Of a DNA stretch of 64,000 nucleotides, positions 1-12,608 are shown in pieces. Every line of letters starts with the position of its first letter. The stretch's first letter is position 1. The DNA lies in assembly GCA_030141605.1 (NCBI GenBank), contig JAQGDQ010000057.1, positions 434,001-498,000 of the forward strand, written 5' to 3'. Both the position numbers and the translations under genes were made by a program. The DNA comes from Tubiluchus corallicola. Lineage: Eukaryota > Priapulida > Priapulimorpha > Priapulimorphida > Tubiluchidae. The notes under the pieces are model-generated. The model was not told where the DNA came from and ran no database searches. It saw only the letters and a program-made list of their open reading frames with translations.

Positions 1-311
1 TTACACTCAGTTATATAAATCTGGTATTTTGTATTCATAGTTGGCTCAATTTGACAGTTGTGTTTGCTTACTGAATCTTGTTGTTTATTGACTGTGTTAA
101 TTAAGATTGACATCTTTGTATGGCATTTTTGGCTGCTTTTTGACTGGCGATGGGCACAAGTCGCGCTGGAAACGTATCAGTAATAGGGATGTGAATTTTA
201 AGCAATATCAGGGGTTTTTGTTTATGTCTCACCATTTTCAAAATTCCTGAATCTATATGCAAAACTCAACAATATCAACTGTGGCACTCTACATAATATT
301 ATAAAGGTAGT
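1..311. other. Intergenic, no gene seen
   Basis: AT-rich sequence downstream of the EGF/WAP gene. I see no coding signal, RNA gene or recognisable repeat here. Confidence 0.5.
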
Positions 312-982
312 TTTATTTCACGGGTAATAATTAAGTGCCAAACACAATCACATGGCAAACTAGAAAACACAAGAAAGAACATGAATTTATGTGAAAATTC
401 CACCAAGGTGAATACAAATAAATACGATAATACTAAAAATTTTATATCCAAATCATGACACACAAAATACATTATACCCAAAACAACACTGATTATCGCA
501 TTCAAGGATGCAAATGCTTTAAGACACATCAAATACACTAACTTTATCTATTGTAACTAGAAATCAATCTGAATAATTTCACTAAACTTCAACTGTGTCA
601 GGCGAGGCACATCTTATAATCTGCACAACAATAAAAATAGTTATGTTACTTCTTGGTCTACAACTTCTGTTCAATGGTTCAATTTACTAGTCTTGTAAAT
701 ATTACATCTGCATTTTCAAGCAATAGAAACATGGTGGTAAGAATAGATTTGGTATACCACTAAAAAGAATCATAATTAGTGTTAAGTTCAAGTGTAAACA
801 GAGGTGTTAACTGCCTCTTGCACTTGTATAATTAATTATCACAATTTCAGACAAAAGTAAATTTATATGATCATCAAGCTATTTTATCTAGCGATGGTTT
901 GAAGTTACTCGACACACACTTTGCAAGTGCAACCTTGAATCTGCTTGTTTTCACTAAAAATGTAATAACCACGAACAAACAC
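312..982 (-). other. Probable 3' UTR of the EGF/WAP gene with poly(A) signal
   Basis: Reading the minus strand past the stop codon at 983-985, the first clear AATAAA is at 317-312, giving a 3' UTR of about 670 bases. The boundary is inferred from the hexamer alone, and an earlier variant signal could be used. Confidence 0.35.
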
Positions 983-2055
983 TTATAGTACTGGTCTTAC
1001 TTTTATGTGGCAACTAGAATGACAGAAAAGATAAAATATACTCCAACTCAAGATACAAAGTGTGATTAGTCCAACTACTAAAGCAATTACCCAAAAATTG
1101 TTTATGAGACCAATACCACCAGTCTGCCTTTCGATGTTGTTTTGCATTTTTCTTGGATCACAACAAACAATTCCACAAGATGCAAACTCACAGCATTTTT
1201 CGTTTGAGAGACAGTCATAATCGTGACTGCATTGCCGAGTTGGGCATGAACTGTTCATGTCGTAGTGCATATCTGGACAAGCCCCTTCATGACGAGCAGT
1301 AGAATCAGCAGTTGAAACTTCTGTGAGCTGTTTACTTTGAACAGTATCATCCACGGTCATTTCACAGTCATAACCTGTAAACACTGGAGGACATCGACAC
1401 ATGTAAAAATTGTTACCACTTATACACGATCCACCATTCAAGCAAGGATTTGAAATACATTTATTGATAGTTTCACATGTCTTTCCTGTGAATCTTGGTG
1501 GGCATGAGCAGATGTAAAAACTTTCAAAGCTTGCACAAGAACCACCATTTAGGCATGGATTTGGTAAACATTTATCAACAATTTCACAAGAATTTCCTCT
1601 GAATCCCGATAGGCAAGAACACGTATACAAATCACTACCACTTATACATGATCCACCATTCAGGCATGGATTTGGTATACACTTATCGACAATTTCACAG
1701 TTTTTTCCCGTAAAACCTACTTGACACTTGCACATATAGAAATTATCTCCGCTGGCACAAGAGCCACCGTTTAAACAAGGAATTGGCGTATCTCCTTTAC
1801 CAGCAATTTGACAGTAATTTTCAGCCTCTTTTATCTCGCATTTTTCTCCCTTATATCCCTGAGCACAGGAACACTTGTAGGAACCTGCTATCTCATCACA
1901 TGTTCCTCCGTTAAGGCAAGGTTGAGCAAAGCACATGCGCTCATCTTCGCAGTTCCGGCCCATATACTGTTCGGGACAAATGCAGTTATAACTATCCACA
2001 ACATCCTGACATGTTGCACCATTATCACAAGGGCTAGATAGACATTCATCAATTT
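983..2055 (-). CDS. EGF/WAP gene exon 10: six EGFs, WAP domain, transmembrane helix, stop
   Basis: Acceptor TTATTTCAG at 2056 enters in phase 1, and the stop is at 985-983. Six EGF modules occupy residues 355-392, 393-429, 430-476, 477-513, 514-550 and 551-587. The last four share NPCLNGGSC-like cores and look like recent tandem copies. A WAP four-disulfide core follows at 1282-1154, with its eight cysteines in order including the CC pair (NEKCCEF), plus one extra cysteine. Then come a 24-residue hydrophobic helix at about 1096-1025 (FWVIALVVGLITLCILSWS) and a 13-residue tail. The upstream part of the gene has one EGF per exon, so the six-module exon implies intron loss or duplication within an exon. 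Confidence 0.92.
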
Positions 2056-5000
2056 CTGAAATAAGAACCACATTTCATAAATTGGAAAATATTTTATCAA
2101 CATATACGTGTAGCAGCTGGTAATTTACATCCAAAATATCTGGTGCTTTATCAACTTTTAGCTATAAAGTTGTGCTGATTGATATCGATTTAGAACTCAA
2201 AACTTTAATAACTAGAATTTATTGACATACTTATATTAAATGTCAAAGTGCATTTAAAAACACAAATAAAATATAAATCAATCAAGAGTATACTATTAAT
2301 TCAGTTGCTAAAACAAATCTAATGTAGTTTTAAAGTTTTGAATGTGAAAATGTCCACCGAAATTTCTTTTTACGCACCCTTTTCAGGCTATCAAAATGCA
2401 AAATATGTAATAACAATTGTGGTAAAACGTGAAGATAGTACAGTCATCACTATATCATGACCAAAAAATTTATAGTGCTATCATCTAGTACTAAGTGGTG
2501 AAAATTTTGCTGTATCATTATAAAGGTAATGAGTTAAACTGAAGCTATGTCACCCTTAAACATAATATCATCCATACCATTTTCACACCTATCACCATTA
2601 TATCCTGAGCGACACAGACATATGAAAGACCCTCTAAGGTTCAAACATGTTGACTCGTGGAAACATGGACGAAAAGCACATTCGTCTATTTCTGAAAATT
2701 CCAAACAGTAACAACAGTTAGTCATTCTTCAATATTCAAGTGTGTACCTCTTGTCAACCTCTTTTGTGTATGTTCCTTAAATTTACTGCTTCACTTGGCA
2801 ACATAAAAAACACCATGGATGGAAACATGTTCTGCTACTGCAGATGTTGATTAATCCATAGTTTTAGGATTCAGGTCAAAGAAGTAAGGTAAACATGCAA
2901 AACCATTTCTTTGAGTTGTGTCATTTTAATAAGTATTATATAGTGTAATAAGTACAGTCCAACCTCTTTATATTGCCTATTTTGGACTACAAAAAGATAG
3001 CTAGCATTAAGCGAGTTTTGAATTATACAGCAGATGCTCTAATACATATATGTCTATGCAATAATAGACATTTTGTTTTGCCAAAAATGTGGGTATTATA
3101 AAGGAGTGGGGGAGATATAACAAGGTTTGACTGTATATGTAATAACATACTGTGTCTCGTACTATACTACTTAATAACATATGTGGTGATGGTGACGTTA
3201 CTGAGGGTTCCAAAACTCACATGGTTACAGGTTAAGTTGGGTATAAGAAACGATATGATAAGGCTTTTTATTATAATATAGGTACAATAGTAAAGGGGAG
3301 AAACTGACACTGAGTCAACTGCAAAACTCATTTATACATGTTTCCTCCATGGTCCCAACACTGCTGCAAAATTGAAACACAAAATACTGAGAAATTATAT
3401 GTATGACAAGAATTTATTTATACTATTATTTACATATGACCAAATATCACAAGAATGTACAAACATATAATGATAAGATGATTACAACTAAATCTGAACT
3501 AATCAGTATTAGTTTAATCAGTATAACCCAAAGCCCAAAACCATGTCAAAATAACCATATAGTCCTAAATAGTTAAGTAAACATATTATGATGCAGAGAT
3601 ATAGTAGATAACAATTATCTGTGAAAACAGTTACTATCAGCCCTGACTGATGTATCAACAGGTGAACAACTGACAACATACCTCAAAAATGCAGAGTGTA
3701 AATACAAAACTTGCAATTCACTCAGGTTTACATCAAGTTAGTAAATTTAGATAAGTCAATGAGCAAGAGTTACGATGCACCAGCAAAACTGACAACAAAG
3801 TAGCAATAAAGCCTAAAGCCTAATTAATCAAGCGATAATGACTTGAAACCAACAGACGTAAAAGTTAAAAACAAAACAAAGCAGTCACTCATGGATAGGG
3901 CAGAAATGATGAGACTTACATTCATGACCGGTGGCTCCTCCAAGCAGTAAACACCCAAGAGTAAGTACATACTGCAATGGTATATACTTTTATTCATACC
4001 TACATAAAAGAACAAAGTCTAGCGAACTGGTAATCATAGGCAATGTTGAGCTGCACACATCATATCTATAGTGAAACCTGTACTTGTGAATAATTTATGC
4101 ATCCGGTGTGTGCCTAGTAGCACATAAGGCCTCTATAGATCTCTTCTATGCCTCTCTGTCTGCATGACTCGCTGCATTAGCCTCACTTCGAGTTTGCCAG
4201 CTAGTGCATGGTCTTTCTTTATCAGCAGTAAACCTCCATGTGGTTTCAAGCCGTCCTTTCCTTCCACAATTTTCAAGTGCCACTGTTAATGCCATACTGC
4301 TATAGTTATTCCTGATCTGCCTTTGAACACGTTCAATAAACTTTCGCCATCTTTTCATTGTCTTTAGAACTAATCCTCATCCTCCTATGTCTCAGGCAGT
4401 TATTTTTTCCACTTGACCCCCTTATTCACCTTCCAATTCACCATTCACCTTTCGCATGCATATAATGTAGAAGAACAAGAACAATCAGGGTCTCGATTAA
4501 TTTGTAATTCTATTGTCTTGTAACTTGTACTTGTATATTACTGCAGACTTAATGGAGTCACTGATTATTATATATTAGCTGTTCAGATTTACCATGTTAG
4601 CAAAGGAGTTTTTAAACTACTCAAGCAAAGCCATTTCTAGATTTTTGCACTGGTAAGCCACATGCATTTGCTTGCTGCTGGTCTTTCTTTGTATATCTTA
4701 AGAATTTTTGTCTTGTTTTCAGAAATTTATATATATAGCAATGGAATTAGATTTTCAAGTCTTAGTGAGTATGCAATATAGTTTTTTGTAAAAACTTATT
4801 TATTTAAAAGCAAGAATGGTCAATAAAGCAGCAAGCTGCTTAACTCGACATTTTTCTATATAAATATTATTATTAACAGCACTCACACTCACTACTAACA
4901 CAAATAAGCAAGATACAATTACTATTATAAAGAGAACATTACCCACTTATCCAAACAGTATTGCAATAAGAAATGAAATAACTGATGTCAATCGGACAGA

Positions 5001-8000
5001 TTGGTTAAAAACAATCAGTAGCTTAAAATAAACTACAAAAATGGTACGACAAACTTTAATGACAAGAATCAATACAATATATAAAAAACCTTCAATAAAG
5101 GAAAACCCAATGTTTCAATGAACCACTGTAGACTGTCTTCAGCGAATCAGACTTGCACCTGAATCACTTTAACAGGGGAAGATTGTTAAAATGGAAACAG
5201 TGTTACAGAAATTCGTTTACATGTGAAATGAAATGACCGAAGTCAATGTAAGGTAAATCACTCAGTCCACCTACCAACTACATGACAGGCACACTATTAT
5301 GAATGTGCAGACAAACAAACAAAACTCAAATTATTTCTTGAGTATAACTTGTGCATGAGAACCAATTCTGCATCATATCGTGCAAATAGAATGTTATGAT
5401 CACACTTCAGGAAATATTTAACAAGAACATTTTATGCTCATACCTTTTTCACAATTGTATCCAGTAAATCCTAGAGAGCAACCACAGAAATAGCGCAAGT
5501 CTTCTGTTTCAGTACACGTGCCATCATTGCGGCATGGATTTGATGCACAAATGCCAATCCCTAAAAATGCAAAATACATTGACTCATGATAAAAACTGGT
5601 TGCATCACGTTAGGAATGGTCAACCAGAATGACAACAAATAGAGATATCGACAGTAGTGTGGCATCTGCAGTCACAGCACCAATTACTGCTACTGTCTGT
5701 CTACTATAAAAAGTTCGTTTCTCCACAGACATAATTCTTATGTATTAATACAATGTAATATTGTACCTACTCAGTTCACAGTGTGGTCCAAAGTATGTCT
5801 GCTTGCAAAGGCACTCAAACCAATCAAATTCATCTATACACGTGCCCCCGTTCAAGCAGGGCTGTGACTCACATTCATCAGTTTCTAAAACAAAAACAAT
5901 AATGTGATAAAAAAGTAGAATGGCACTCCTTGCCCAAGGCTTGCAGAATATAATTATTTACTAAACTGCACTTGAAAAGTAAACACCATCATTTTTTAAC
6001 TGTGGATTTTTTTATTCACTAAGACCTACCAAGCTCGCAAAAAGTTCCTGTGACTCCTCTAGGACAGATGCATTTGAATGTGTCATACTCAAAATCTGTG
6101 ATGCAAGTAGAGTCCACAAAACAATAGTTGTTAATGCACTTGTCGAATACTGAAACAGATTATATGTTGGCAATGTTTTAGTACAATCTACTGTAAGATA
6201 TATATCACAAAAGAACAATTTATGTCACACTTAATTATGAATCAGCAAGTATTATACAAGATAGCAACAAATAATAATTACAAGTGAAAGAAGACACTAC
6301 TAAAGACAGTCTCTAAGAAACTACCTTAAAGTACATATGTCATAAACATAGTGTTGTAAAATATGATTTATGTACACCTATTTACAAATAGTGAGAAATG
6401 TAAGGATGTAATCAACAAAAATAACATGAAAGTAATTATTGTAAGACAAAACAGAAAAAAGAAGAATATAAAAACAAATGTTTCCAGTATTGCAGTGACC
6501 ACTATATTATAAAAGAAAACATATAAAAAAATATAAAAATTGAGCCATCATAACAATGCACTCAATATCTAACTTCAAAGAAAAAACAATATTAACAATT
6601 ACTCGCCACTTTGGTTGTAACTCAGAAGAAAAAATAAAACATACTCACCAATGGCAGTTAGCAGAATAAAGTTTTGCTGTTAAACCTACTTCAAAAAGTT
6701 TACAAGACAAAAAACTTAACTGATTAATTTTTCTTACAAAAGGGCATGAAATGATTGAAGAAAACAAGTAATTATAACTAGGTGAGTATTATGAGGTATG
6801 AAAATACATTAATATTACTATTATTATTAAACATACAACAAAATGCATGAAGTTGATTTTTAAAATGGAAAAGTGTAATTGGGAGAAAAACTGTCAGCAC
6901 ATCTACTTGAGGGAAAACTTTACATGCTGACAATCCTTTGCTAACTTGAAAGACATGATGACCCATAAAAGGCAAGCAAAAAGATGCCAATTTTTTGGAC
7001 ATCCTGTTTTTGTTGTTGGTTTACCTGCTGTTTATTTAAAAACTTACTGATACAATCATCAAACAGGTTAGCATGATTGCAGTTTTTTTATTAGTATGCT
7101 AAAATAACTTTTGTAAATGCTCTTGAAATAACTGATAACTTGGTGATATATAGAACATCCTGTAAATGAGCCCTTAGACTAAACTTAACTTTAAGTCACT
7201 GAATGAAGCACTGGTGTATAAACCTGTGTGTCTTTAAGATATACAGATGTATTGAATTTTGAATTCAAGTGTGAGATTAAAACATCCAAAAATGGCAACA
7301 TGTGATTGTTCCCACATTCATGTGTGAATTTGATGTTTTCATGCTGAGCATTGACGTGAAGTAGAAATTTTTGTTTTAGAAATAGCCCACTTACTAAACC
7401 TTTCCATGAATTAGTTCAACCACCAAAAAACAAAGATAAGCGGCTGATTGCTTACATTGGGGAATTTCACCCAGAAAGATCTGAATGGAACGTCTCTAAT
7501 TCTGAAAGGTATTTCAACCTGGAGAGCAGCTTGGAATGAAGCATTTGGCAGCAGAAGATTAGCAAATGAACACATGATATGATATGATGATGATAATGAT
7601 GATGATGATGAGTATATATTGAATTGACTAAAGACTATATTGCCCACTAATGACTATGACTATGACTACGAATATTGACTACTACTAACAACTCGAGCAA
7701 ATCCTTCTTTAAATATTGTTGAATATTGTCATACAGTTTTCTGTATGTATTTGGAAGGCAAACAACAAATAAATTATTGAGATCATAGATTTAACATGAA
7801 ATGGAATGACGTTGAATTGCACTCTTTTGTCCTTTGAACTGTTGCTTAGTTGCACATGGCAACTATTGAAAATTTTTGCTAATTCGTTGGAAAAATTTTC
7901 TCCGTGCATTTTTATAAATCAATTAATGTGTTTAATTGTTAAAAATTTGCTTTTGTCTACAGATTTTATACCTTGGATAATGATAAAAGTTTGTCATCCA

Positions 8001-11000
8001 AAGTCATGAATCAACATAAATTTGTGATTATCTCACAGATAGTATGGGCCCTTGTTGTTTCTTTCATACTTAAAGCATGATTAAGCTTGTAGCAACATTT
8101 ACATATTCAAAATTTAATGAACATTCGAAATAGAATTCAACTCAGCTATAAATATGCAGCAAACAACAGCAAAATTTTCTGAAACTTTACCAGAATTAGA
8201 ATTGTTGCTAATTTCTGAATTAATAAAGACCCAGCCAGAAAAGTACATAACTCCTGCTATCAACAAGTCGTCCTTCTATTAAAAAAGTCAATTGTAACCA
8301 AGTATATGTGTGAAACAGCTGCACAAGCAGTGCTTATTCTTCCCTCACAATACCAACTCTTTTCAAAAAATCATACATTATCAACTTATGTGTCACAACA
8401 ATATTTAAAATAACCCTAAACACTAAGAGTTAAAGCAAATCAGCCAAAGCATGACATAAGCAAGACAAGATAGTCATATCCAGTGTCACCAAAGATCATT
8501 AGTTTCCGACTTCTGCTGAACATCATCAACAATCCACTAAAGATGAAATGATGAAATATCATTATTACACACATAATAGTGTATGTGTTAAGATTTCAGA
8601 TAAATATTTGAAAAACGATTATACCGTTCTCACAACGTTGGCCATTATATCCTTGCTCGCACAGACACACATATGAATTCCTCATGTCAACACACGTTGC
8701 CTTGTTCAAACATGGTCCAGATGAGCATTCATCAATTTCTGCACATGTACAACAACAAATGTTTAAAAATTAAAGAACAAATGCACGTAGCAGTGTTGCT
8801 GTAAAATGTGTTCATTAGAGATTATTTACAAGTTTTACAACAATGGTGATTAATACAGATGGACAGGTACTACAAAAGGAATGTCATAAGCCATGGCCAT
8901 AAATATATAGGCACAGTAAACCAATACATGATGCCAGCATAAGATGGCTTTTCTAACATTCTATAACAAATAGAGCACAATCATTCTTGTGCTGTTAATG
9001 TCATGCAAAATGTGGGGCACGATCATTCAATTGTTATCAATGTGATTAAATAAAAATTGACTGTCTCAACAAGAATTTAAGTAATACTGTTAGCATAATT
9101 ATCATTGAGCACATTGTGTAAAGAGTTACTGTATCTGTGCTTGATTTAAGTTATCACTCACTACACATACATCGTAACTTCCTTGCGAACATTTACAAGA
9201 TTTACTAAAAACCAAATTTTGACTTGTTCCGTCAGTCAGTGATGTAAAAAAACTCCTAGGTTATGCAGAGTTTTATTCCAGAAAAAAATAAAATGTTCTC
9301 ATATCTGCATTTGATGAAAACTTATGACAGAATACTTACAAGTGTGTGATGCTTTGACGGTTGACAATTTTGGCCACACAAAAATTTCACTGTTTGTATC
9401 AACATTTTATTAGTTATCAATTTCATTTGACATCAACGTCATACATGTTTCCTAAAAGATTTATATCTACCCTTTATTCCAGTCATTTTAGCTTTTCCAC
9501 ATGAGTTAAACCCTGACAAGAGAAAAAATAATGTGAATGCCTAAATGTAGTGCGGTCTGATATTTATTTGCTGAGAAATGTCATCTTCTTGACACCCACA
9601 GTATGCCCGCCATAAGTGGATGTTGTCATGGTTACCTGTTTCGCAATTATAACCTGTAGTTCCTGCTAGACAACTGCAGTTATACTGTATATCATCCTTG
9701 CCTTCAAAACATCTGCCACCATTCTTGCAGGGAGCTGAGCTACAAAAACCAATATCTGCAAATTTCAAAAAATTCTTACAGAATTTTTTTATGACAAATT
9801 GTTCAAAACAAACCCAAGTGGCCACATTAGGTAAGGAGCCACAAGAAAAGGGTTAAAATACGCATCCACAAAAATAAAATCTTGTAACAGCTTTAATTGA
9901 TATAGATAGGAACTACTTGTTAACATTTTTCTTAAAATAGATGCTAACAATGTCCAAAGCAAAATATGTACGTACTACCATACATCAGTTTACATCGTAA
10001 TTATGAAATACTACTAAGGCCCATGGTAACTCACAATAACCATCAGCAATATGTTGTTAATTTTTTCCTCACTACTAATTCTAGTGGCCTAATATAAGCT
10101 TGCTTTTCAGGTCTCTTGCACAGAATACAAGAATTGTATCTTAATTTTATGTATTAACGAAAACTTCTTTATTATGCAAAATAAATCAACTGAACTGAAC
10201 TAATGCCGAGAGGAATAAACAGCAGACAAGGTTGCTCAGATAAATGAAAGTAACAGCCAATTAAGTTTTCAAAAGAAAGCCAGCAGTTTGCTAGAACCAC
10301 TTCCATTTGAAAGATGATGCATAGTGGGCAGTGGCGGTAAACAGGAATGTGTGGCATCAACAGGTAGGATGCACCATGTTTTAGATAAGAATATAGTTAC
10401 CTAGATGACGACATGAATGAACGACTGACCACAAATCAGTGCCCGCCATACCAACAATATTATGTTAAGTGTCAACTATGTCAAGAGTGTTAAGTTAACA
10501 AGGCCAGGCAGCAGCCTAAACACTCAGTTTTTTTGCACTGACAGTACTCCATGCCCATGCAATGTTAGAGAGTTGATTTGTAAAGACAGCTCTTTACAAA
10601 TGGCGAATGCACTTGGAAACATAATACCATCCTGTTTTATAATGCATTAACAAAGAGTTGCCACAAGATTCTTGAATGCGAAACAGGAAGTACTACAATA
10701 CCTCCACAATGTCTGACAATACAGTTAATTCTGGACAGGTGTATTTCAAATGAATTTGAAATATTATTTCCAGCCATGTAACTGTCTTTCTTATTTGAAC
10801 GAAATACTAACTTTTAAACAGTGCAAAAGTGACAAATATGCTCCATTGCTGTCAATACAGTTAACCTCGGATATAAGGTACTCACTTATAAGGGACATTC
10901 GCTTATAAGGTACCATAAGAGTCGGTCTCAATTTTTGCAACGTTTTTCCTTTGAAAAATCTGCATATATATATATATATAAATAACATATTCGGATATAA

Positions 11001-12571
11001 GGGACTTTCGTTTATATTGGATGAAGTTTTTAGGTCCCATGCAAAAGAAATTAAGCAAATTTACTCGCATATAAGATAATCGATGACCAAATACTTTTTT
11101 CATTCTTAAGCTTGATTAGCGCCATCTGCAAAGGTTGTTTGTCGTGGTACTAAATTGTTTGCCGATAACATTTGCCCCAATTTTCCAGTCTACAAGTGAA
11201 CAACGGGAACACTGTGTATGCATAAACTGACCCAAAGACTATGAATATTATGCCCATATTAGCCATACATATATATATTACATATAATCAGTATTCATAT
11301 AAATGTTAGTTTAATAACTGTTTATCTCTAAATTCAGTTCGAAAGTAAATATTTGACAGAGTTAGTTCAGCATGTACTAAATGTTGCAAGAAATGGTCCA
11401 AAAAGGCTACTGAAGTAGGGGAATAGACAAAGGCTGCATAAGCATGAACGCAACTTACATTTGGCTCTATTTCAGTTTTATGGGACACCGGATATAAGGA
11501 ATGATTTTTTCTGGTCCGAAGGTGTCCCCTATGTCCGAGGTTAACTGTATTTACAATGTCTCACTAATAATGAGAGTTATGCGGAGGTGGGGTCTCAAGG
11601 CTATCAAATTAAATTGAAAAAAGACGTAAACATAGCTAAAACTATACAACCAGATAAATTTTCAAAAGTAATACTTTTAGAGTTGCCATCTTATACATTC
11701 TTTTTGTCTAAGTATTCTGAAGTATCCACCACCATTGAAACACTTTTAAGCAGCCACAATTTAATGTAACTGTTTGATCTTCTATGCAAAACTTTATTAG
11801 TTTACTCTTATAAAGGGTCGTGTACCTCACTATACCTGTAATTTCCTTATTTTGACTAAAAGAGTAGTTCTACAGTAAATTGATCATTGCTCACCACTTT
11901 CCCAGCTTTTACAATATGAATTTCACGTAATTTTACCACAATGATTTTAGTATTGTTTTAAATCATTTTTCTGTCTGTTGCAATAATTAATGTTTAGCAA
12001 GATACTGCATTTTGTAATTACATGTTTGTATTTTGCCTTGCAGTGTACTTAATGTTAATTGGTTTACACTGCTTACCTCCCTTATTAAACTGTATTTTTA
12101 AATCTTCTATATAGTGATTTTTTTCAGTATCACGTGCTTAGTAAAGTGAGTACATCAATTTCCATCATGGTACAGCCATCCTACTGTTTTGACCACAATG
12201 TTGGCCATGTCTGTAAGATCCTTCTACAATTTGAGACACAGTTGAATCCACACAAACATTGCTGCTTTTTTGCTGCTGACCAGTGACACAGTTGGTAGCT
12301 GGTCAGAAGCAGAAAAAACAGCTATTTTCTAGTACCAGTCATTGAAAAATAAAATAATTGATTTAGGTATGGTACAATACATACGCAGTTCACAGAGTAG
12401 TCCATACTGTCTGGGTGGACAAAGGCACTCATAATAGTCATAAAAATCAATGCATGTACCGCCATTTTTGCATGGTTTAGATGCGCACTCATCAATGTCT
12501 GTAGAGTAAGGAAATATTTCATAAAGTATTTCAGTGTTAGATTAGATTTAAAATTATTTGTTTAATACTAA

Positions 12572-12608
<37 letters not shown>

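Noticed and set aside
3915-3975. Possible extra exon of the EGF/WAP gene (strong GTAAGT donor after LLGVYCLEEPPVMN)
   Set aside because: From the best acceptor the exon would be 52 bases, which breaks the phase 1/1 pattern, and it carries no EGF cysteines.
10708-10745. GACAATACAGTTAATTCTGG as another Tigger end
   Set aside because: Resembles the element start at 10850 over the first 12 bases only, and has no inverted partner.
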